22,406 nucleotides of DNA, from the NCBI GenBank assembly GCA_031262285.1, contig JAISHZ010000302.1, positions 1 to 22,406 on the forward strand. Direction: 5' to 3'. This stretch comes from Lachnospiraceae bacterium (GTDB lineage: Bacteria; Bacillota_A; Clostridia; Lachnospirales; Lachnospiraceae). Shown piece by piece: positions 16,233 to 22,406 of this stretch. Both the position numbers and the translations under genes were made by a program. The number at the start of each line of letters is the position of its first letter. Position 1 is the stretch's first letter. Below the pieces are notes generated by a model. It worked only from the letters and a program-made list of their open reading frames with translations. It was not told the DNA's origin and did not search any database.

Positions 16233-17094
16233 AACGTATCATTTGTCACACAAAAGCAGGAAACAATACACTTTCGAAGAAACGAAACAGGAACCCAATA
16301 TGAGACAAACCAAGGAACCAAACGGCAAATCACCGGTACATGGAGGAACTATGCAGGCGATTGTTTTAAAAGAAGAACCACTCGATTTCAGAACTGAGGA
16401 AGCGTACAAAACCCTTCGCACCAATATAGAGTTTAGCAGCAGTGATATCAAAAATGTCGTCATTACCAGCTGCACCCCCAACGAAGGGAAGAGCGAAGTC
16501 TCCTTTAATCTATCCAAATCTTTCGCACAAAATGGTAAAAAAGTCCTTTTGGTTGATGCCGATCTACGCAAATCTGAAATGAGAAAGCATTACAAAAGCG
16601 GGAAAGTCCGTTTGGGTTTGGCACATTATCTGATTGGAAAGAGTTCTCTCAATGATGTCACTTGTGCAACGGATATTCCGAATTTCAATATTATCTTTGC
16701 AGGTCCCATGCCACCCAACCCCAGTGAGCTTCTGAGTGGAAAATATTTCAAACAATTAATCGAAGAAACAAGTTCGATCTATGATTATGTTATTTTTGAT
16801 ACACCTCCCTTGGGAAGTGTCATCGACAGTGCGATCGTTGCCAAGTATTGCGACGGAGTGGCTCTTGTCATTTCAGCGGGAGATATTAGTTACCGCTTTG
16901 CCCAAAAAGTGCTCGGACAGCTCAAAATGGCGGATTGTAAGATACTGGGATGTATCTTAAACAAAATTAACATGAGCAAAAAAGGAAGCTACGGCTATTA
17001 CAGCCGCTATTATGGTAAATATTACGGGTATTACTACGGGAGTGACGATTCGACGAAAACCAAAAAGAAGAAGCGCCACCATAGCAACGATTGA
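16225..17094 (+). CDS. cpsD: CpsD/CapB-type bacterial tyrosine kinase (BY-kinase)
   Basis: 289 residues from the longest ATG (16225), which overlaps the previous stop. ATG 16300 (AGGAA six bases before) or ATG 16351 (GGAGG four bases before) would give 264 or 247 residues; the family's usual 230-250 favours 16351. BY-kinases autophosphorylate a C-terminal tyrosine cluster and govern polysaccharide export. Long-form numbering: EEAYKTLRTNIEF (58-70), Walker A CTPNEGKSE (83-91), Walker A' LLVDADLRKS (108-117), Walker B YVIFDTPPLG. The tail GSYGYYSRYYGKYYGYYYG holds ten tyrosines. An intrinsic terminator follows 16 bases after the stop. No glycosyltransferase genes follow. Confidence 0.92.
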   Translation: MSRTYHLSHKSRKQYTFEETKQEPNMRQTKEPNGKSPVHGGTMQAIVLKEEPLDFRTEEAYKTLRTNIEFSSSDIKNVVITSCTPNEGKSEVSFNLSKSFAQNGKKVLLVDADLRKSEMRKHYKSGKVRLGLAHYLIGKSSLNDVTCATDIPNFNIIFAGPMPPNPSELLSGKYFKQLIEETSSIYDYVIFDTPPLGSVIDSAIVAKYCDGVALVISAGDISYRFAQKVLGQLKMADCKILGCILNKINMSKKGSYGYYSRYYGKYYGYYYGSDDSTKTKKKKRHHSND

Positions 17095-17110
17095 GTAATA
17101 CAGTAAAGCG

Positions 17111-17132
17111 AAACTCCTTTTGGGGAGTTTTT
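17111..17132 (+). terminator. Intrinsic terminator after the BY-kinase gene
   Basis: AAACTCC (17111-17117) pairs with GGAGTTT (17124-17130) around a 6-nt loop, and the 3' arm runs into five T residues (17128-17132). It lies 17 bases after the kinase stop and separates the cps-type trio from secDF. Confidence 0.8.
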
Positions 17133-17291
17133 GTATGTAGACGATTTGGCAGTTGCGACCCTTTGTGTGGGATAGTGGCTGTGAATAGTAACGGCAGAGA
17201 CACTTTTGTTTTTGATGAACAGGATAGCGGGAATGAAATGGACTTCGCGGTAAGGTGATCGAAAGCAGACGAAAAAGCAAGGTGGTAAAAA
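17133..17291. other. Gene-free leader upstream of secDF
   Basis: No reading frame or RNA family is recognisable in these 159 bases. A promoter for secDF must lie here if the terminator at 17111-17132 is efficient. The best match I see is TTGGCA (17146-17151) with GATAGT (17171-17176) at 19 bp, which is weak. AAGGTGG (17279-17285) is the Shine-Dalgarno for the secDF TTG start. Confidence 0.4.
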
Positions 17292-19562
17292 TTGAAAAAG
17301 AATCAGAAAATCAAAGCAATGATCGTTGTGATCGTCTTTTTGGCAGTTCTTTTGAGCAGTTTATCGGTTAATATTTGGGGCATCGGTACAGAAAGAACCG
17401 GTAGTGCACAAGATATCAAATTAGGCTTAGATTTGGCAGGCGGTGTCAGTATTACGTATCAAGTGGTAGGGGATACAGCGCCTAGTGCTACAGATATGAG
17501 CGATACGATCTCCAAACTACAAAAGCGTGTCTGGAATTATAGTACGGAAGCAAATGTGTACAGAGAAGGCAGCGATCGCATCAACATCGAAATCCCCGGA
17601 GTCACGGACGCAAACGCTATTTTGGAAGAATTGGGAAGACCGGGAGCGCTTTATTTTATATCCGAAACAGATGCACAAGGTCAAACCAATTACACCTATA
17701 TGGGTACCGGGACGCAAACAGAAGGAGAGTATGTACTGCTCAAAACCATTGATACATTACTCGCAGACGGATCTGTGGTACTGGTAGGGACAGATATCGC
17801 GGATGCCGTCGCCGGAACCAATTCAGACTCCATGGGCAACAGTCAATTTGTCGTAGATTTGACGATGACGACCGAAGGTACGGAGAAATTCGCACAGGCG
17901 ACGAGAAAAGCATACAACGCGAATGAAACCCTCGGGATTTACTATGACGACTCTTTCGTGAGCGTACCGACCGTAAGTGCGCCTTTAACAGAGGGCAAAG
18001 CATTTATCACCGGTATGGCAACCTACGAAGAAGCGGACAATCTGGCTTCTACGATCCGAATCGGCGGATTAAAATTGCAATTAGAAGAACTTCATTCCAA
18101 AGTCGTGGGTGCACAGTTGGGTGTCGAAGCGATTGATACCAGTCTCAAAGCAGGGATGATCGGATTGTTGTTGGTCATTCTTTTCATGATCGTGGTTTAT
18201 CGGATTCCGGGACTTGCCTCTGCGTTGGCTTTGCTGTTGTATGCGACGCTTACCGTTCTTTTGATCTGGGGATTTGATATGACACTGACACTGTCGGGGA
18301 TTGCCGGTATCATCCTCTCTATCGGGATGGCAGTGGATGGCAATGTCATTATCTTTGCAAGAATCAGAGAAGAAATGGCGACGGGGCAGTCCGTACGCGC
18401 AGCTGTCAAAATCGGTTTCAAAAAAGCTTTTTCTGCTATCTTAGACGGTAATGTAACGACGATTATCGCAGCTTTGATCTTGATGTGGTTAGGGCCGGGC
18501 GCGATTAAGGGATTTGGACAGACGTTGATATTGGGGAATGTACTATCCATGTTTACGGTGCTTACTGTGACCAGACAGTTGCTATATGCTTTTTATACAC
18601 TCGGAGCGAAGAAACCGGTCTTCTATGGCGTGATGAAAGAGCGTAAGACCATCGACTTTTTGGGTCGCAAAAAGTTGTTCTTTACGATTTCCATCGGATT
18701 GATCGTAGCAGGAGGTATTTGGATGGTGGTCAACGTGACCACTAAAGGGGATATTCTCAATTATGGTCTGGAATTTAAAGGAGGAACCGCCACTACCGTT
18801 ACCTTCGCCGAGCAAATGGACTTGCAAGAGATTACGGAGCGCGTGGTACCGCTGGTAGAAGAAATCTCGGGTGATGCTACGCAGATACAAACGATTCAAG
18901 ATTCCAATGAAGTCGTGTTCAAAACGTCTTCTTTGGATATGCAGCAAAGAGAAGCGTTGAATCAAATGTTTTTGGAGCAATTTGGCGTGGAAGAAGGTCT
19001 CATTACGTCTGAAACCATCAGTTCCACCATCAGCAGTGAGATGACACGCGATACGATATTTGCACTGATCTTATCTTTACTTTGTATTTTGGTGTATGTC
19101 AGAATCCGTTTCCGTGATGTTCGGTTTGGAATCAGCAGTGTTGCGGCGCTGTTGCATGATGCTGTTTTGGTAGTTATTTTTTACGCGGTTATCTGGTTAC
19201 CAGTGGGGAATTCCTTTGTGGCGTGTATCTTGACGATCGTCGGCTATTCCATGAACGCAACGGTCGTGATCTTTGATAGAATCAGAGAAAATATGGCACT
19301 GATCGGTGCTGATGAAGAACCCAAAGATGTAGCGAACCGCAGTATCACACAAACCTTAGTTCGCAGTATCTTTACCACATTTACGACATTTATCATGGTT
19401 CTTGTTTTGTATATTTTGGGCGTTACCAGCATTCGTGAATTTACATTACCGTTGATCGTCGGTATTTTATGCGGAACGTATTCCTCGATCTGCTTAACAG
19501 GTGCGATGTGGGCTCTTCTCTTAAAAGTGAGGAAGCGTACCCAATCACCAAAGACCACTTGA
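17292..19562 (+). CDS. secDF: Fused protein translocase subunit SecDF
   Basis: 756 residues from TTG 17292, with AAGGTGG seven bases before it. SecDF is a membrane RND-type protein that uses the proton gradient to help draw secreted proteins out of SecYEG. The SecD half has a first membrane helix (about 9-30), KLGLDLAGG (43-51), a large external P1 domain (about 60-270) and a helix bundle with GMAVDGNVIIFARIREE. The SecF half begins near residue 455 with KTIDFLGRKKLFFTIS, NYGLEFKGGT (about 490-499), and a second bundle with GYSMNATVVIFDRIREN. All 12 expected membrane segments can be placed. recJ follows after 30 bases, so they are probably co-transcribed. Confidence 0.95.
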   Translation: MKKNQKIKAMIVVIVFLAVLLSSLSVNIWGIGTERTGSAQDIKLGLDLAGGVSITYQVVGDTAPSATDMSDTISKLQKRVWNYSTEANVYREGSDRINIEIPGVTDANAILEELGRPGALYFISETDAQGQTNYTYMGTGTQTEGEYVLLKTIDTLLADGSVVLVGTDIADAVAGTNSDSMGNSQFVVDLTMTTEGTEKFAQATRKAYNANETLGIYYDDSFVSVPTVSAPLTEGKAFITGMATYEEADNLASTIRIGGLKLQLEELHSKVVGAQLGVEAIDTSLKAGMIGLLLVILFMIVVYRIPGLASALALLLYATLTVLLIWGFDMTLTLSGIAGIILSIGMAVDGNVIIFARIREEMATGQSVRAAVKIGFKKAFSAILDGNVTTIIAALILMWLGPGAIKGFGQTLILGNVLSMFTVLTVTRQLLYAFYTLGAKKPVFYGVMKERKTIDFLGRKKLFFTISIGLIVAGGIWMVVNVTTKGDILNYGLEFKGGTATTVTFAEQMDLQEITERVVPLVEEISGDATQIQTIQDSNEVVFKTSSLDMQQREALNQMFLEQFGVEEGLITSETISSTISSEMTRDTIFALILSLLCILVYVRIRFRDVRFGISSVAALLHDAVLVVIFYAVIWLPVGNSFVACILTIVGYSMNATVVIFDRIRENMALIGADEEPKDVANRSITQTLVRSIFTTFTTFIMVLVLYILGVTSIREFTLPLIVGILCGTYSSICLTGAMWALLLKVRKRTQSPKTT

Positions 19563-19592
19563 TCAGAAAGACCGGAGACGGAGAACGAACAA

Positions 19593-21413
19593 ATGGATAA
19601 ATGGGTAATACGAAACAAAAAAGCAGATTTTGACGCATGGGCGGCCAAGCTTAGCGTTTCTTTGGTACTGACGCGTATTCTGCGTAACAGGAACTTAGAA
19701 AACGTGGCGGATGCCGCCCGTTTTTTGCATACCGATCAGACACAAATGCATTCACCATGGCTTTTGCCGGATATGGACAAAGCGGTTACGACGATCCTAG
19801 ATGCGATAACGAAAGGCATCAAAATACGAATCATCGGAGATTATGATGTGGATGGAGTCACCTCCGCCGCAATTTTGACGATTGGACTGGAGGCACTTGG
19901 TGCCAAGGTAGATGTCGTCATCCCGCACCGGATCGACGACGGTTATGGGATGAATCTCCAAATGATCGAAAATGCGAAACAAGACGACATTCGACTGATC
20001 GTCACTTGTGACAACGGCATTGCTGCCGCCGCTCCGATAGCGCTAGCCAACGAATATGGGATTCGGGTGGTCGTGACAGATCATCATGAAGTCCCTTTTA
20101 CCCACATAGAGGGAACACGCACGGAACTGTTACCGGCAGCCGAAGCGGTGGTCGATCCGCATCGCGCGGACAACCGCTATCCCTTTGTCACACTTTGCGG
20201 GGGTATGATTGCCTATAAAGTAGTGGAAGCGCTTACCGGTAGACGAGACAGCGCTTTGTGGGAGCAACTTGGCGATGAACTCATGCAATTGGCAGCATTG
20301 GCGACCGTTTGCGATGTCATGGATCTGGTGGGAGAAAATCGTATTCTGGTAAAAGAAGGATTACGGAGCCTACGGCAAACCACTAACAAAGGATTGTCAG
20401 CATTGATGCTCGTGAATGGTTTGGATGCGAATGCCTTGTCCTCTTATCATCTGGGCTTTGTCCTCGGACCTTGTTTGAACGCGGCAGGGCGTTTGGACAG
20501 CGCGGATCGCGCACTCGACCTCTTGTTGTGCAAAGATCCCGCAGAAGCACTACGACTGGCGGGTGAACTGAAAGATTTAAACGACAGCCGCAAGAATCTT
20601 ACGACGCAAGGCGTGAAACAAGCAGAGCAATACTTGATGGATCACCACCTTGATACAGACAAAGTGTTGGTGCTCTATCTACCGGACGTTCATGAAAGCC
20701 TCGCCGGAATCATCGCCGGAAAGGTGCGTGAAAAGTGGAAACGACCAACGTTTGTACTAACGTCGGCCAAAGAGTGCGTGAAGGGCTCGGGTCGTTCCAT
20801 CGATGCTTACGATATGTTTACAGAACTGACAAAAGTACAAGGTTGTCTAGACAAATATGGCGGACATAAGCTTGCGGCGGGTTTTTCTTTAAAGTCGTGG
20901 GAGGAAATGGATTCTAGCGTACCATTCTCCTGTTTTGAAGAAACAGCACAGGAAAAAGCAGTCGCAGCATTTCGACGATTGCTAAACGAAGCTTGTACAC
21001 TTCGGGAAGAAGATTTTGTATCCAAGATTTACATTGACGTGGAAATGCCAATGACATATCCGACACTCGCGTTGGTAAAGGAATTGGAGTTGCTGGAACC
21101 ATTCGGTAACGGGAATCCGAAACCGCTTTTTGCACAGCGCAGTGTTTGTTTCGTCAAAGGGACGCGGGTCGGTGTGAAGAAAACAGCCGTGCGCTTTCTG
21201 GTAAAAGCAGGAGACGACGCATTCTATGATCTAATGTACTTCGCGGATCCTCAGCCGTTTCTTTCTTTCCTAGATGCACGGTATGGTGTCGGTAGCGGTG
21301 AACTATTGTTTACACAAACTTGTGCCTTTGAAGCGAACATTGCCTATCACGTAGGGATTAACGCTTTTCGAGGCAAGGAGAATCTACAATTCGTAATGCA
21401 AAATTATTGTTAA
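19593..21413 (+). CDS. recJ: Single-stranded-DNA-specific exonuclease RecJ
   Basis: 606 residues, slightly longer than E. coli RecJ. RecJ degrades single-stranded DNA 5' to 3' in recombination and mismatch/base excision repair. DHH-domain motifs are present: IIGDYDVDGVTSAAIL (Asp83, Asp85, Asp87), VTCDNGI, VTDHHEV (163-165) and VVDPHRA, then GPCLNAAGRLDSA. The DHHA1 domain has GSGRSIDAYDMF and KYGGHKLAAGFSL, and a C-terminal OB-like region has LEPFGNGNPKPLF. ATG 19593 follows GGAG (19580-19583). secDF-recJ adjacency is a common Firmicute arrangement. There is no sign of truncation. Confidence 0.96.
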   Translation: MDKWVIRNKKADFDAWAAKLSVSLVLTRILRNRNLENVADAARFLHTDQTQMHSPWLLPDMDKAVTTILDAITKGIKIRIIGDYDVDGVTSAAILTIGLEALGAKVDVVIPHRIDDGYGMNLQMIENAKQDDIRLIVTCDNGIAAAAPIALANEYGIRVVVTDHHEVPFTHIEGTRTELLPAAEAVVDPHRADNRYPFVTLCGGMIAYKVVEALTGRRDSALWEQLGDELMQLAALATVCDVMDLVGENRILVKEGLRSLRQTTNKGLSALMLVNGLDANALSSYHLGFVLGPCLNAAGRLDSADRALDLLLCKDPAEALRLAGELKDLNDSRKNLTTQGVKQAEQYLMDHHLDTDKVLVLYLPDVHESLAGIIAGKVREKWKRPTFVLTSAKECVKGSGRSIDAYDMFTELTKVQGCLDKYGGHKLAAGFSLKSWEEMDSSVPFSCFEETAQEKAVAAFRRLLNEACTLREEDFVSKIYIDVEMPMTYPTLALVKELELLEPFGNGNPKPLFAQRSVCFVKGTRVGVKKTAVRFLVKAGDDAFYDLMYFADPQPFLSFLDARYGVGSGELLFTQTCAFEANIAYHVGINAFRGKENLQFVMQNYC

Positions 21414-21450
21414 TCACAAAAACAATCTCAAGGAATCATAAAGGATGAGG

Positions 21451-22406
21451 ATGATGGACTTAACACAGTTGCGTGAACAAATAGATAGAATTGATCGCCA
21501 AATCGTCGCTTTGTACGAAGAGCGCATCGCCGTCAGTACACAAGTCGCCAAAGTCAAGATTGCTTCCGGGAAGGAAGTATTAGATACCCAAAGAGAGAAA
21601 CAAAAGATCACGACACTCAAAGCCTTGGCGCATGGCGACTACAACGCGATGGCCGTCGAGGAACTCTTTATTGCGATCATGTCCATGAGCCGCAAGGTAC
21701 AGTATGGACTCATGCCCTCCGCAGTTTCCGTGATCAACCGTTTTCGAGAAGTCGATACCTTGCCGACGCTTGGGAGTAGGATCGTCTTTCAAGGAGCGCC
21801 CGGAGCGTATAGCGAGGCAGCTGCGACTGCGTATTTTGGCGAAGGTGCCGACTGCGTTGCCGTGAAAACTTTTAAAGATGTGATGGACACGTTACAAGAG
21901 GGAAAAGCTGATTATGGTGTCCTTCCGATTGAAAATACGACCGCCGGGAGTGTAGATGAGATCTACGAACTTTTTGCAGCTTATCAGGTAGCGATCGTGG
22001 CGGAGCAGGTGATACCGATTTCACAATGCTTGTTGGGCAACAGAGGGTGTCAAATCGAAGGAATCAAAACAGTCTTCTCACATCCCCAATCGTTGGCGCA
22101 GAGTGCGCGATTTTTAGACGAATGGGGGTGGCAGCAGGTGAGTATGAAAAACAACGCGTTTGCTGCCGGGAAAGTCGCACAGGATCAAGACACTTCTCAA
22201 GCGGCGATCGCAGGAGAACACGCCGCAAAAATCTACGGTTTGGAAGTCTTAAAACGAGGAATCAATGATGAAGGCGGAAACGCGACGAGATTTGTCATCC
22301 TGCACAAAGAACCGATTTATCGCAAAGATGCCGGGAAGATCAGTATTTATTTTGAAGTAGCGCATGAAAGCGGATCCCTGTATCGGATGCTTTCTCATTT
22401 TATCTA
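21451..22406 (+). CDS. pheA: Bifunctional chorismate mutase/prephenate dehydratase PheA, 3' end outside window
   Basis: At least 318 codons are present and the frame is open to the window edge. The enzyme converts chorismate to prephenate and then to phenylpyruvate for phenylalanine synthesis. In-frame ATGs at 21445, 21451 and 21454 are all possible; AAGGATGAGG (21441-21450) favours 21451 or 21454. An AroQ-type chorismate mutase domain (about 1-90) has LREQIDRIDRQIVALYEERI and VAKVKIASGKEV. The prephenate dehydratase domain (about 110-295) has FQGAPGAYSEAA, LPIENTTAGSVDE, SHPQSLAQ and the catalytic-region motif NATRFVIL. An ACT regulatory domain starts at GKISIYFEVAHESGSLYRML and is cut off. 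recJ ends 37 bases before. Confidence 0.95.
   Translation, partial: MMDLTQLREQIDRIDRQIVALYEERIAVSTQVAKVKIASGKEVLDTQREKQKITTLKALAHGDYNAMAVEELFIAIMSMSRKVQYGLMPSAVSVINRFREVDTLPTLGSRIVFQGAPGAYSEAAATAYFGEGADCVAVKTFKDVMDTLQEGKADYGVLPIENTTAGSVDEIYELFAAYQVAIVAEQVIPISQCLLGNRGCQIEGIKTVFSHPQSLAQSARFLDEWGWQQVSMKNNAFAAGKVAQDQDTSQAAIAGEHAAKIYGLEVLKRGINDEGGNATRFVILHKEPIYRKDAGKISIYFEVAHESGSLYRMLSHFI

Overview
The window is a chromosomal segment of a Gram-positive Firmicute, most likely a clostridium. Family Lachnospiraceae is possible but inferred only from gene content. The main evidence is the order rimP-nusA-ylxR-ylxQ-infB-rbfA-nrnA-truB-ribF, which is the typical Firmicute transcription/translation operon. 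Supporting evidence is a fused SecDF, a CpsB/CpsC/CpsD-type tyrosine phosphatase/kinase set, a bifunctional PheA, strong GGAGG ribosome binding sites and frequent TTG starts. There are no rRNA or tRNA genes, no CRISPR array and no recognisable transposase. Every gene except padR is on the + strand.

Layout. 1-1801: end of groES and complete groEL. 1828-11329: a promoter with a leader hairpin, then rimP, nusA, ylxR, ylxQ, infB, rbfA, nrnA and truB, followed by ribF to 12202. This set covers ribosome maturation (RimP, RbfA, TruB), elongation and termination control (NusA), translation initiation (IF2), nanoRNA turnover (NrnA) and flavin cofactor synthesis (RibF). 12143-12898: a PadR-type regulator on the minus strand whose 3' end overlaps ribF. 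It is divergent from a zinc polyol-type dehydrogenase (12899-13939), and two 67-bp tandem repeats lie between them. 14042-14599: a DJ-1/PfpI protein. 14645-17094: a polysaccharide-type regulatory trio (PHP tyrosine phosphatase, Wzz-like membrane protein, tyrosine-rich BY-kinase) ended by an intrinsic terminator. 17292-22406: secDF, recJ and the 5' part of pheA.

No gene-free stretch exceeds 300 bases. The three largest gaps are 8726-8950 (palindromes between direct repeats), 12701-12898 (tandem repeats and a candidate operator) and 17095-17291 (a terminator, then nothing I recognise).

The most unusual features are as follows. (1) A recurrent 5'-UTR module, AT-rich hairpin / CGCCTTGATT / GC-rich hairpin / Shine-Dalgarno, stands directly before the start codons of functionally unrelated genes: ylxR, padR (twice in tandem) and the DJ-1 gene, with shorter relatives before cpsB, infB and rimP. 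(2) IF2 is about 1414 residues long and carries a 33-bp in-frame minisatellite. (3) RibF appears to have lost the active site of its riboflavin kinase domain. (4) NusA has a 74-residue, very acidic tail. (5) The rimP leader holds a promoter and a hairpin with a weak U-tract, placed as expected for NusA autoregulation.
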